From Ascidiaceihabitans sp039975415 (lineage in GTDB: Bacteria > Pseudomonadota > Alphaproteobacteria > Rhodobacterales > Rhodobacteraceae), in the NCBI RefSeq assembly GCF_039975415.1, contig NZ_JBDWHD010000011.1: DNA of 64,000 bases. One strand, written 5' to 3'. A model generated the notes under the pieces. The model worked only from the letters and a program-made list of their open reading frames with translations, was not told the origin of the DNA and ran no database searches. A program made the translations under genes and the position numbers. Shown here in pieces: positions 50,786 to 59,556 of the stretch (positions are counted from its first letter, which is position 1; every line of letters starts with the position of its first letter).

Positions 50786-50956
50786 TTATTTGTCGAATTT
50801 CTTGGCTTTCGCCGTTTCCGACTTTTGTCCGATCACCAGAACCACGACGCAGATTGCTGCTGCGACGAATGTTGCGATCCCGGGCAAGGCGCCGCCCCAC
50901 CCCATAAACATCGCGCCGTCTACGACACTCCATGAGGCTTCTTCATATGGAAACAT
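50786..50956 (-). CDS. 56-residue single-helix membrane protein downstream of amt
   Basis: A short gene starting at ATG 50956 after AAAGGAACACATC, ending 25 bases before the terminator. The N-terminal part reads FPYEEASWSVVDGAMFMG; a transmembrane helix spans residues about 22-45 (GIATFVAAAICVVVLVIG), and the tail is basic (KAKKFDK). It lies 29 bases after the ammonium transporter stop in the same transcript, so it may be a small Amt-associated protein. I recognise no named family. Confidence 0.7.
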   Translation of the reverse strand: MFPYEEASWSVVDGAMFMGWGGALPGIATFVAAAICVVVLVIGQKSETAKAKKFDK

Positions 50957-50985
50957 GATGTGTTCCTTTCAATTGAGTGTTGAGA

Positions 50986-52383
50986 TTATTCGGCAGGTGT
51001 CACAGGAACATCATTGTCCCACTCGGGATACCCCGCAGCCGGAACCTTCACGAGGTCCATACCCGCAAGTTCCGCCCCTTCACGGATACGCAGCATGCCG
51101 AACATCTTAAGGATGTAAGACACAACGTAGCCCGGCACGAACCCAAGCAGGAAGAAGACAACCGCACCGATGATCTGACCCATCAAATTGATGGTTGGCA
51201 CTTCGCCCGCAGCGCCTTGAAGGGCAGGATAACCCGACCCCCAGATGCCCAGCATAACAACACCATAAAGACCGATTGTGCCGTGAACTGTCACCGCACC
51301 CACCGCGTCGTCGATGCCGCGGCGTTCCAGCCAATCCGCACAAGGTTTCAGGATGATCCCAGCCGAGAACGCGATAATGAAGGCCAGCGCAGGGAAGTAG
51401 ATGTCCAGACCGGACGCCGTGGAAATGATCCCTGCCAATGCGCCCGACATCATCCAGAACGGATCACGGGTGAACAACCAGCTGCCGATAATGCCGCCTG
51501 CAACCGCCATCAAAATGTTGAAAGACAGCGCCGACAGCGTGATGGGTGTGCCGTAGATTGTGGCGGCTTTATCGCCGAACCAGCTCCACGCTTCGCCGGG
51601 AACAATGACACACGCCATAAGGAAACCCCAGAAGCCCACGATGATCAGCATCAAGCCGACAACCGTCAAAGGCATGTTGTGACCCGGAATGTGGTTGGCC
51701 GAACCATCTGCGTTGAACTTGCCGATGCGCGGCCCAAGGTTAATCAGAACACCCAAGGCAAAGAATCCGGCAACCGCATGCACAAGGCCTGCCGCACCAA
51801 AGTCATGCAAGCCAAATTTCGTGACCAACCAGCCATCTGCGTGCCAGCCCCAAGCGGCGGCGACGACCCAGGCAAAGCTGCCCAGCACAACGGCCAGAAT
51901 GATGAAGCCGACAGTTTGGATACGTTCAATCACAGCACCTGACATGATGGATGCCGTGGTGGCTGCAAACAATGCAAAGGCGCCAAAGAACACGCCCGAT
52001 GCCTGATCGGCAATGTTCGGCCCCATGTATTGCGCCGCATCACCCCAGCCCAAAGCGATGGAACTGGCATAGGCCGCGCCTGAAATGCCTGCAGGGCCTT
52101 CGGAAAAGGTCAGGCCTGTGGGGAAACCCCAGTAGATCCACCACCCAAAGAAATAGAACGTGGGGATCATGAATGCGAAAGCGAGGATGTTTTTCACACC
52201 GGAACTCAGCACGTTTTTAAGTCGTGACGCGCCCATCTCATAGGCGAGAAACCCTGCGTGAATGATGATCATCAACGGGATCGTCAAATAGTAAAACGTT
52301 TCGGCAAACATACGGTTGGTCGTACTGCCGCTCCCTTGTAACGCCGCAATTTGGGCGGTTAATTCTGCAATCTGTTCTTCCAC
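50986..52383 (-). CDS. amt: Ammonium transporter (Amt/Rh family)
   Basis: Inner-membrane ammonium/methylammonium channel of about 465 residues with 11 predicted helices. It keeps Amt features: pore histidines in HDFGAAGLVHAVAG and in TVHGTIGLYG, conserved aspartate before the first, and the SIMSGAVIERI block. The N-terminus has a hydrophilic extension (EEQIAELTAQIAALQGSG) of about 24 residues before helix 1, and the C-terminal tail is short with PEWDNDVPVTPAE. I take the GTG at 52383 because AGGGGACG precedes it; a GTG at 52419 would add 12 codons. It diverges from mgsA and is probably linked to release or uptake of ammonium and methylamine. Confidence 0.88.
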   Translation of the reverse strand: MEEQIAELTAQIAALQGSGSTTNRMFAETFYYLTIPLMIIIHAGFLAYEMGASRLKNVLSSGVKNILAFAFMIPTFYFFGWWIYWGFPTGLTFSEGPAGISGAAYASSIALGWGDAAQYMGPNIADQASGVFFGAFALFAATTASIMSGAVIERIQTVGFIILAVVLGSFAWVVAAAWGWHADGWLVTKFGLHDFGAAGLVHAVAGFFALGVLINLGPRIGKFNADGSANHIPGHNMPLTVVGLMLIIVGFWGFLMACVIVPGEAWSWFGDKAATIYGTPITLSALSFNILMAVAGGIIGSWLFTRDPFWMMSGALAGIISTASGLDIYFPALAFIIAFSAGIILKPCADWLERRGIDDAVGAVTVHGTIGLYGVVMLGIWGSGYPALQGAAGEVPTINLMGQIIGAVVFFLLGFVPGYVVSYILKMFGMLRIREGAELAGMDLVKVPAAGYPEWDNDVPVTPAE

Positions 52384-52480
52384 GTTTCGTCCCCTGTCGT
52401 TGTCATAGCTTTTGTTCACCGCGGTATACCGGACGCGGTGTTAATCAAAAATGAAACACGAGACGGAAATCAAAGCGACT

Positions 52481-52506
52481 CTTTTTTTCACGTAGGTGAA
52501 AAAAAG
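52481..52506. promoter_or_regulatory. Perfect 11-bp inverted repeat between amt and mgsA
   Basis: CTTTTTTTCAC and GTGAAAAAAAG separated by GTAG, in the 200-bp divergent promoter region of amt and mgsA. It contains the T7C-N4-AGG motif (52482-52496) on the plus strand. It lies about 98 bases upstream of the amt start and about 80 bases before mgsA, and with T-runs on both strands could be a regulatory hairpin or bidirectional operator. Confidence 0.65.
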
Positions 52507-52586
52507 TTTCCTAAGTGTTGAGCGCCAGATTTTTTGATGCTAGCGTTTGAGTCGATGAATTCACCGACCCGAGGGGGAACTTTGCT

Positions 52587-53516
52587 ATGTGCGGTATCGT
52601 AGGACTATTTCTAAAAGACGCCTCTTTGGAGCCGCAGCTTGGTGACATGTTAACAAACATGCTGATCACCATGACAGATCGCGGACCGGACAGTGCCGGA
52701 ATTGCCATTTATGGCGAAGAAACAAATGGTAAGGCGAAGCTGACGGTCCAATCAGACAGCCCAGAAGACGACTTCAAAGGCCTTGATTCAGCCTTGCGCA
52801 AACAGATCAAAGGCAATGTTTCAATGCAGGTGCAAGACACCCATGCAGTGCTTGAAATGCAAGCTGACCAGATCCCTGTTGCACGCGCGGCACTTTTGGA
52901 AATCAACCCACGCGTTCGGGTGATGTCGCACGGTGAAACACTGCAAATTTACAAAGAAGTCGGGTTGCCTAAAAATGTGGCAGAACGCTTTGATATTCGC
53001 AAAATGAGCGGAACACACGGCATCGGCCACACCCGCATGGCCACCGAATCTGCGGTCACAACCATGGGGGCGCATCCGTTCAACACCGGTGTGGATCAGT
53101 GCCTTGTTCACAACGGCTCGCTGTCCAACCACAACTCTTTGCGGCGCAAGTTGCGCCGTTTGGGTGTCCACATCGAAACCGAGAACGACACCGAAGTGGG
53201 CGCAGCTTACCTCACGTGGAAAATGCAAACAGGATCAACCCTGGGCGAAGCCTTGCAAAGCTCGCTTGATGATCTGGACGGGTTCTTTACCTTCGTCGTC
53301 GGCACCAAAGACGGCTTTGGCGTCGTGCGTGATCCAATCGCTTGCAAACCCGCCGTCATGGCCGAGACCGATCAATACGTGGCCTTCGGATCCGAATATC
53401 GCGCGCTTGTCGATCTGCCGGGCATCGAAACCGCCCGTGTTTGGGAACCCGAACCCGCAACCGTCTATTTTTGGAGCCACAACGCGGCCCCAACCTCTAC
53501 CGAAAAGGCCGCTTGA
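52587..53516 (+). CDS. mgsA: N-methylglutamate synthase subunit A (glutamine amidotransferase class II)
   Basis: Class II glutamine amidotransferase of 309 residues, homologous to the GlxB/GltB amidotransferase domain. The catalytic N-terminal cysteine is C2 (MCGIVGLFLKD), with TDRGPDSAGIAIYGE, GIGHTRMATES and VHNGSLSNHNSLRRKL lining the site. In the N-methylglutamate pathway it hydrolyses gamma-glutamylmethylamide to liberate methylamine for synthesis of N-methylglutamate. AGGGGG precedes the ATG. It is followed 2 bases later by mgsB. Confidence 0.88.
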   Translation: MCGIVGLFLKDASLEPQLGDMLTNMLITMTDRGPDSAGIAIYGEETNGKAKLTVQSDSPEDDFKGLDSALRKQIKGNVSMQVQDTHAVLEMQADQIPVARAALLEINPRVRVMSHGETLQIYKEVGLPKNVAERFDIRKMSGTHGIGHTRMATESAVTTMGAHPFNTGVDQCLVHNGSLSNHNSLRRKLRRLGVHIETENDTEVGAAYLTWKMQTGSTLGEALQSSLDDLDGFFTFVVGTKDGFGVVRDPIACKPAVMAETDQYVAFGSEYRALVDLPGIETARVWEPEPATVYFWSHNAAPTSTEKAA

Positions 53517-53518
53517 AC

Positions 53519-54202
53519 ATGCAAACAATAGATCTGTCAGACGTAGGTCTGCGCGAAACCAACAAAACGCTGCATGATCAGTCCGCTGACACCAATCAAA
53601 CGGCCTGGGAAATCGTAAACCCGCGCGGCGCACATGCCATTGCTTGCGGTCTGGATGCCCCAATCGAAGTGACGGTCAAAGGATCCACCGGCTACTATTG
53701 CGGCGGCATGAACCAGCAAGCCACTGTCAAGATTGACGGATCTGCCGGTCCGGGCACAGGTGAGAACATCATGTCCGGCAAAATCGTCATCGAAGGGGAC
53801 GCCAGCCAATATCTGGGCGCCACGGGCCATGGCGGTCTGATTGTGGTCAAAGGCAATGCGTCGTCGCGCTGTGGCATTTCCATGAAAGGCGTGAACATCG
53901 TCGTTCAGGGCAACATCGGACACATGTCCGCATTCATGGGCCAGTCGGGCAATCTTGTGGTGTGCGGCGATGCAGGTGACGCATTGGGCGACAGCTGCTA
54001 TGAGGCCCGCTTTTTTGTGCGCGGCTCCGTAAAGTCACTGGGTGCGGATTGCGAAAAGAAAGAGATGCGTGAAGAGCATCTGACGCTGTTGCAAGGCCTT
54101 TTGGACGAAGCCGGTATAGATGCCGATCCAAAGGATTTCACGCGCTATGGGTCCGCCCGTACATTGTACAATTTCGACGTCGACAACGCCGGCGCATATT
54201 AA
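53519..54202 (+). CDS. mgsB: N-methylglutamate synthase subunit B (GXGXG domain)
   Basis: A 227-residue right-handed beta-helix protein like domain 3 of glutamate synthase (GlxC). Glycine-rich turns recur in GATGHGGLIVVKGNASSRCGISMKGVNIVVQGNIGHMSAFMGQSGNLVVCGDAGDALGDSCY. It holds the amidotransferase and the FMN subunit together. Start 2 bases after the mgsA stop; stop 12 bases before mgsC. Confidence 0.88.
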   Translation: MQTIDLSDVGLRETNKTLHDQSADTNQTAWEIVNPRGAHAIACGLDAPIEVTVKGSTGYYCGGMNQQATVKIDGSAGPGTGENIMSGKIVIEGDASQYLGATGHGGLIVVKGNASSRCGISMKGVNIVVQGNIGHMSAFMGQSGNLVVCGDAGDALGDSCYEARFFVRGSVKSLGADCEKKEMREEHLTLLQGLLDEAGIDADPKDFTRYGSARTLYNFDVDNAGAY

Positions 54203-54214
54203 GGACACCCGACA

Positions 54215-55561
54215 ATGAACAAACATGACCCCAAGGGTATCCCCCACACAACGCCGCGCCAGTCCGCGACGTTTACCCAAGATATAAACAGCGACATCCG
54301 CCGTGCGGCCGCAACCGGCATCTACGACATCCGTGGTGGCGGCGCGAAACGCAAAGTGCCATCATTTGACGATCTGCTGTTCATGGGCGCATCCATTTCC
54401 CGCTATCCTTTGGAAGGCTACCGCGAGAAATGCGAAACCAATGTCACCATCGGCGGTTTGCACGCATCCAACCCGATTGAACTGGATATTCCGATCACGA
54501 TCGCGGGCATGTCCTTTGGCGCGCTATCCGGCCCCGCCAAAGAGGCATTGGGCCGTGGCGCATCCATGGCTGGCACATCCACCACCACAGGCGACGGCGG
54601 CATGACACCCGAAGAGCGCGGCCATTCCAGCAAGCTTGTCTATCAGTACCTGCCCAGCCGCTATGGCATGAACCCCGATGATCTGCGCAAAGCAGACGCC
54701 ATCGAGATTGTTGTGGGCCAAGGTGCGAAACCCGGCGGCGGCGGCATGTTGCTGGGGCAAAAGATCAGCGACCGCGTGGCAGAAATGCGCAACCTGCCCA
54801 AAGGCATCGACCAACGCTCCGCCTGCCGTCACCCTGACTGGACCGGTCCTGATGATCTGGAAATCAAAATTCTGGAACTGCGTGAAATCACCGGTTGGAA
54901 AGTGCCAATCTATGTGAAGGTTGCGGGGGCACGTCCCTACTATGACACCACGCTGGCCATCAAAGCAGGCGCAGACGCGGTTGTTCTGGACGGGATGCAG
55001 GGCGGCACAGCGGCCACGCAGGACGTCTTCATCGAACATGTGGGCCAGCCAACATTGGCCATCGTGCGCCCTGCCGTTCAGGCGCTTCAAGACCTTGGCA
55101 TGCATCGCAAAGTGCAGCTGATCCTGTCCGGTGGTATCCGGTCCGGCGCAGATGTGGCCAAAGCCATGGCACTTGGCGCGGATGCAGTGGCAATCGGCAC
55201 CGCGGCCCTGATCGCCTTGGGCGACAACGACCCCAAGTGGGAAGCAGAATACAACGCATTGGGCACAACCGCCGGCGCCTATGATGACTGGCACGAAGGT
55301 CAGGATCCTGCAGGCATCACCACGCAAGACCCGGAACTGATGAAACGCTTTGACCCGATCGAGGGGGGGCGTCGCCTGAAGAACTATCTGAAGGTCATGA
55401 CGCTTGAGGCCCAAACAATCGCGCGGGCTTGCGGTAAAAACCACCTGCACAACCTTGAACCCGAGGATCTGGTGGCGCTGACAATGGAAGCCGCCGCCAT
55501 GGCAAAAGTGCCTCTGGCAGGCACCGATTGGTATCCGGGCAAACCCGGCACCTCTTACTAA
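54215..55561 (+). CDS. mgsC: N-methylglutamate synthase subunit C (FMN-binding)
   Basis: A 448-residue TIM-barrel FMN protein like the glutamate synthase large-subunit synthase domain (GlxD). Key blocks: ITIAGMSFGALSGPAKEALGRGASMAGTSTTTGDGGM, IEIVVGQGAKPGGGGMLLGQKIS, SACRHPDWTGPDDL and LILSGGIRSGADVAKAMALGADAVAIGTAAL (phosphate-binding). It would condense methylamine with 2-oxoglutarate to give N-methylglutamate. GGACAC precedes the ATG. The third subunit of the mgsABC-gmaS operon. Confidence 0.9.
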   Translation: MNKHDPKGIPHTTPRQSATFTQDINSDIRRAAATGIYDIRGGGAKRKVPSFDDLLFMGASISRYPLEGYREKCETNVTIGGLHASNPIELDIPITIAGMSFGALSGPAKEALGRGASMAGTSTTTGDGGMTPEERGHSSKLVYQYLPSRYGMNPDDLRKADAIEIVVGQGAKPGGGGMLLGQKISDRVAEMRNLPKGIDQRSACRHPDWTGPDDLEIKILELREITGWKVPIYVKVAGARPYYDTTLAIKAGADAVVLDGMQGGTAATQDVFIEHVGQPTLAIVRPAVQALQDLGMHRKVQLILSGGIRSGADVAKAMALGADAVAIGTAALIALGDNDPKWEAEYNALGTTAGAYDDWHEGQDPAGITTQDPELMKRFDPIEGGRRLKNYLKVMTLEAQTIARACGKNHLHNLEPEDLVALTMEAAAMAKVPLAGTDWYPGKPGTSY

Positions 55562-55632
55562 ATCACACCACAACGAAGGGCGCGGCAGCGATGCACGCGC
55601 CCTCATTTTTTCAGAACGACAGGGAACTTAAA

Positions 55633-56961
55633 ATGGCCACCGACCTTGCAAAATTCGCCGAAGACAATGGCGTAAAATACTTCATGATTTCGTTTACGGA
55701 CCTCTTTGGCGGACAACGCGCCAAGTTGGTGCCGGCGCGTGCTATCGCAGACATGCAAGAAGACGGCGCCGGGTTTGCGGGCTTTGCGACATGGCTTGAT
55801 CTGACACCTGCCCACCCCGACATGTTGGCTGTGCCAGACCCGGAGGCCGTGATCATCCTGCCTTGGAACCGCGAAATCGCTTGGGTGCCCGGAAACTGCG
55901 TCATGGAAGGCGAAGACGTGGCCCAAGCGCCCCGCAACGTCTTGCGCAAACTTATCGCAGAAGCCGCCGAAGAAGGCATGCATGTCAAAACGGGTATCGA
56001 GGCCGAATTCTTCCTGCTAACCCCCCAAGGCGAAGAAATCAGCGACAGCTTCGATACCGCCGCCAAGCCTTGCTATGACCAACAGGCCTTTATGCGCCGC
56101 TTGGATGTGATCCGCGAGATCAGCGATCACATGTTGGAAATGGGCTGGAACCCCTACCAGAACGACCACGAAGACGCCAACGGCCAGTGGGAAATGAACT
56201 GGGACTTCGATGATGCCCTAAAGACCGCAGACCGCCATTCGTTCTTCAAGTTTATGACCAAATGCGTCGCGGAAAAACACGGCTACCGCGCGACGTTCAT
56301 GCCCAAGCCCATCGAAGGGCTAACAGGCAACGGATGCCATGCGCATATCTCGGTTTGGGATGCACCGGGGGCAGATGCCAAAACAAACGTCTTTGCGGGC
56401 GAAGGCGAAGGCCAGACCGGCGAATTGGGCCTGTCCGAGCGCGGCAAGCATTTCCTTGGCGGTATCATGAAACACGCCAGTGCCTTGGCCGCCATCACCA
56501 ACCCCACCGTCAACAGCTACAAGCGCATCAACGCGCCGCGCACGATGTCAGGGGCCACATGGGCGCCCAACACCGTCACGTGGACGGGCAACAACCGCAC
56601 CCACATGGTGCGCGTCCCCGGCCCTGGCCGCTTTGAATTGCGCCTGCCCGATGGTGCGGTGAACCCCTATTTGTTGCAGGCCGTTATCATCGCGGCGGGT
56701 CTGTCGGGCATCCGGTCCAAAGCAGACCCCGGCAAGCGCCACGACATCGACATGTACGCAGAAGGCCACAAAGTGCGCGGTGCACCCAAGCTGCCGTTGA
56801 ACATGCTGGACGCCTTGCGCGAATACGACAAAGACAAAGGATTGAAGGCGATGATGGGTGAAGAATTCTCAGCCGCTTATCTGAAAATGAAGATGCAGGA
56901 ATGGAATGATTTCACATCCTTCTTCAGCCAGTGGGAACGTGACAACACCCTCGACATCTAA
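55633..56961 (+). CDS. gmaS: Gamma-glutamylmethylamide synthetase
   Basis: A glutamine-synthetase-fold ligase of 442 residues (type III GlnA/GlnT-like) that joins methylamine to glutamate using ATP. Features: KYFMISFTDLFGGQRAKLVPARAIADMQEDGAGFAGFATWLDL, GIEAEFFLLTPQGE (metal ligands), ENDHEDANGQWEMNWDF-like block, GNGCHAHISVWD and NPTVNSYKRI. I chose ATG 55633 (ATDLAKF) with AGGGAA upstream; ATG 55591 is possible. The frame extends back into the mgsC 3' end but that is not used. It follows mgsC closely and precedes tmm. Confidence 0.9.
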   Translation: MATDLAKFAEDNGVKYFMISFTDLFGGQRAKLVPARAIADMQEDGAGFAGFATWLDLTPAHPDMLAVPDPEAVIILPWNREIAWVPGNCVMEGEDVAQAPRNVLRKLIAEAAEEGMHVKTGIEAEFFLLTPQGEEISDSFDTAAKPCYDQQAFMRRLDVIREISDHMLEMGWNPYQNDHEDANGQWEMNWDFDDALKTADRHSFFKFMTKCVAEKHGYRATFMPKPIEGLTGNGCHAHISVWDAPGADAKTNVFAGEGEGQTGELGLSERGKHFLGGIMKHASALAAITNPTVNSYKRINAPRTMSGATWAPNTVTWTGNNRTHMVRVPGPGRFELRLPDGAVNPYLLQAVIIAAGLSGIRSKADPGKRHDIDMYAEGHKVRGAPKLPLNMLDALREYDKDKGLKAMMGEEFSAAYLKMKMQEWNDFTSFFSQWERDNTLDI

Positions 56962-56991
56962 CGCTGGTTTTTTTGAAATACGGAGACACCC

Positions 56992-58326
56992 ATGACTAAA
57001 AGAATAGCCATTATCGGCGCGGGCCCTTCCGGTCTGGCGCAGTTGCGCGCCTTTCAATCCGCCAAGGATGCAGCGGCAGATATCCCGGAAATTGTTTGCT
57101 TTGAAAAACAATCCAACTGGGGTGGCTTGTGGAATTACACATGGCGCACAGGCGTCGATCAGTACGGCGAACCCGTACATGGTTCGATGTACCGCTACTT
57201 GTGGTCCAATGGCCCGAAAGAGGGTTTGGAATTTGCCGACTATTCCTTTGAGGAACATTTCGGCAAACAAATCGCAAGCTACCCGCCCCGCGCCGTGCTG
57301 TTTGACTACATCGAAGGCCGCGTCAAAAAGGCAGGTGTGCGTGATTTGATCCGCTTTGAAACTGTGGTGCGCCGCGTTGATTTTGAAGATGGCAAGTTCA
57401 CAGTCACGGTCAAGAACTTACCGGCTGACGAAGAGTACTCAGAAGAGTTCGACCACGTCATATGCGCACCCGGTCACTTTTCGACGCCGAACGTGCCGGA
57501 ATTCAAGGGCTTCGAAAGCTTCAAGGGGCGCGTTTTGCATGCGCATGACTTCCGCGATGCGCTCGAGTTCAAAGATCAGGACATACTGATTGTCGGCACG
57601 TCCTATTCCGCCGAAGACATCGGATCGCAATGCTGGAAATACGGCGCGAAATCCATCACCGTGTCACACCGCACCGCCCCTATGGGCCACGACTGGCCCG
57701 ACAACTGGGCCGAGGTGCCGCTGCTGACCCATGTGGATGGCAACACAGCCCATTTCAAAGACGGCACAAGCCGCCATGTGGACGCCGTACTGCTTTGCAC
57801 GGGCTACCAGCACCATTTCCCTTTCATGGCCGAAGATCTACGTCTGAAAACCGCCAACCGACTGGCCACTGCCGATCTGTACAAAGGTGTGGCTTGGATA
57901 GACAATCCGGCGCTGTTTTACCTTGGGATGCAAGACCAGTGGTTCACGTTCAACATGTTCGATGCGCAGGCTTGGTGGGTGCGCGATGTGATTATGGACC
58001 GCATCACCCTGCCCGATCGTGCCACAATGGAAGCGGATGTCACGGACCGTGTCGCACGCGAAGATGCGGGCGAAGATGACTATGATGCCATCTGGTATCA
58101 AGGCGACTACATCAAGGAACTGATCGCGGAAACCGATTACCCCTCCTTTGACGTAGAGGGTGCGTGTCAGGCGTTCAAAGCGTGGAAAGGCCATAAGAAG
58201 GCCGGCATCATGACTTTCCGCGACAATGGCTACAAATCTGTCATCACAGGCACCATGGCCCCCAAACACCACACGCCATGGAAAGACGCACTGGATGACA
58301 GCCTTGAGGTCTATCTACAAAACTAG
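56992..58326 (+). CDS. tmm: Trimethylamine monooxygenase (flavin-containing)
   Basis: FAD/NADPH-dependent enzyme of 444 residues that oxidises trimethylamine to its N-oxide. FAD motif is IGAGPSGLAQLRAF; NADPH motif is VGTSYSAEDIGSQCW; the FMO identifying region runs around FPFMAEDLRLKT and VAWIDNPALFYLG. The sequence is colinear with the bacterial Tmm I know (FEKQSNWGGLWNYTWRTGVDQYGEPVHGSMYRYLWSNGPKE). GGAG stands 7 bases before the ATG. It follows gmaS by 30 bases and probably belongs to its operon. Confidence 0.95.
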   Translation: MTKRIAIIGAGPSGLAQLRAFQSAKDAAADIPEIVCFEKQSNWGGLWNYTWRTGVDQYGEPVHGSMYRYLWSNGPKEGLEFADYSFEEHFGKQIASYPPRAVLFDYIEGRVKKAGVRDLIRFETVVRRVDFEDGKFTVTVKNLPADEEYSEEFDHVICAPGHFSTPNVPEFKGFESFKGRVLHAHDFRDALEFKDQDILIVGTSYSAEDIGSQCWKYGAKSITVSHRTAPMGHDWPDNWAEVPLLTHVDGNTAHFKDGTSRHVDAVLLCTGYQHHFPFMAEDLRLKTANRLATADLYKGVAWIDNPALFYLGMQDQWFTFNMFDAQAWWVRDVIMDRITLPDRATMEADVTDRVAREDAGEDDYDAIWYQGDYIKELIAETDYPSFDVEGACQAFKAWKGHKKAGIMTFRDNGYKSVITGTMAPKHHTPWKDALDDSLEVYLQN

Positions 58327-58331
58327 GGTCG

Positions 58332-58766
58332 TCAGTCCTTGACGGTTAAAAAGACAAGGGTTTGCTGCAAAGCGCCCTTGTCTTTCAGTGACACGGCGAC
58401 ACCCCGATCTTGCAACGTGAACTGACGCAAATCGTATGAATCTGGATGGTTGACGCCTTGATCCAATTGCTCTGCGACATCTCCACATGCAGCCACTTTG
58501 GCCACAAGAATCTCAAACGCTTTTTTCGCATTTGCCGCCCGATAATCGAAACGCCATATGCAATGCAACGACCTGCCACCATCCAGATTCAGCGATACAA
58601 CGCACCCCGCCGCATGAGCTGACCTGTCAGGCATGGCGAACTTTTGATCGATGTCTTCGTTGGTCACTTCCAAATCGGCTAACGTGGTGCAAATGGGGTG
58701 CGCCAGCGCGGGATTTACCATAGCAGCAAGCCCCACAAACGCGATGGCACCCATACCGCGCCGCAT
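58332..58766 (-). CDS. Small exported protein, last gene of the tdm operon
   Basis: A 144-residue protein with a signal peptide (AIAFVGLAAMVNPALA). The mature part has three cysteines (C26, C50, C69) and C93, allowing two disulfides, and a mixed beta-rich pattern (CVVSLNLDGGRSLHCIWRFDYRA). The ATG overlaps the preceding stop (TAATG), so translation is coupled. I recognise no family. Functions in the periplasm are likely. Confidence 0.7.
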   Translation of the reverse strand: MRRGMGAIAFVGLAAMVNPALAHPICTTLADLEVTNEDIDQKFAMPDRSAHAAGCVVSLNLDGGRSLHCIWRFDYRAANAKKAFEILVAKVAACGDVAEQLDQGVNHPDSYDLRQFTLQDRGVAVSLKDKGALQQTLVFLTVKD

Positions 58767-59161
58767 TACTCTACACCCAACTGTTGACCTTCGATCACTC
58801 GAAACGGCGTTGGTGGGGTGGTTTTGCTAACCCAATAGAAGGCGCCTGCATATTCCATCACATACCATCCTTCCCAGTCGGCATCTCGTGGCCAGATGCT
58901 TTGGTATTCGGCGCGGTCTTCATCAACGCGCCATTGCCCAAGGGTCGATCGTGCGCCCTTTTGTGCATAGATGGTGGAACCGTCTGCATCAAAGTATTGG
59001 CGGTACTTTGCGCCGTCCCATTTGCCCACAGCGGTATTACCGGACAGCAAAGCGTCAATTTCGTGAGCCTGAAGTTTCACCGACTGCGCCATGGCGCCCG
59101 TGGCCAATGTCATAACCGCAGCGGCCACACATACAGATTTTACCAGTTTCTTGAGTATCAT
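58766..59161 (-). CDS. Small exported protein, third gene of the tdm operon
   Basis: A 131-residue protein with a signal peptide (VCVAAAVMTLATGAMA). The mature part (LQAHEIDALLSGNTAVGKWDGAKYRQYFDADGSTIYAQKGARSTLGQWRVDEDRAEYQSIWP) resembles small lipocalin- or DUF995-like beta proteins. It shares its design with the protein at 28508-28864. Its start overlaps the haemoglobin gene end (ATGA), and its stop overlaps the next start. Function unknown. Confidence 0.72.
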   Translation of the reverse strand: MILKKLVKSVCVAAAVMTLATGAMAQSVKLQAHEIDALLSGNTAVGKWDGAKYRQYFDADGSTIYAQKGARSTLGQWRVDEDRAEYQSIWPRDADWEGWYVMEYAGAFYWVSKTTPPTPFRVIEGQQLGVE

Positions 59162-59556
59162 GCGCCTGCGACCTCTCCGTTGTTGACCAGCATCAAAGCG
59201 ACACGGCGCAGTGTGGTTCTAAGCCTTGTGGTGGCCGGTGTCATATGCCCCAGATCACGCAGCGTATTGTCCATCATTGTCAGCCACAGTTCTGCATCTT
59301 CTTGAAAAATCGGCACATGCGCGTGAAATTCACGCACGTTCATATGACGGTGTTTTTCCAGATAATACTGACGCCCACCCATGAAACCCGACATAAAGTT
59401 GAATTGTTCTTCACGGGTGTGCGCAAGGCCGTGGCCGTCCATGTGCAATTCCAGCAAACGGGCAGCCGCCGGGTCGCTTTCGACCAGATCGTAGAAGTGT
59501 CCGACCAATTCGCGCAGGCCGTCTTCCCCTCCGATTTGATCGATCATCCGGGTCAT
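59158..59556 (-). CDS. Truncated haemoglobin, group II-like
   Basis: A 132-residue globin. It fits group II truncated haemoglobins (IDQIGGEDGLRELVGHFYDLVESDPAAARLLELH...YYLEKHRHMNVREFHAHVPIFQEDAELWLTMMDNTLRDL). The probable proximal histidine is within KHRHMNVREFHAHVP; a tryptophan and tyrosine in the haem pocket (ELW, QYYLEK) agree with the group. Roles of such globins include O2/NO handling. Its ATG overlaps the tdm stop (ATGA), which ties it to TMAO demethylation; that could involve the iron site or the formaldehyde released. Confidence 0.85.
   Translation of the reverse strand: MTRMIDQIGGEDGLRELVGHFYDLVESDPAAARLLELHMDGHGLAHTREEQFNFMSGFMGGRQYYLEKHRHMNVREFHAHVPIFQEDAELWLTMMDNTLRDLGHMTPATTRLRTTLRRVALMLVNNGEVAGA

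Noticed and set aside
54524..55606. 360-codon minus-strand frame opposite mgsC
   Set aside because: Antisense to a strongly recognised FMN glutamate-synthase-like gene.
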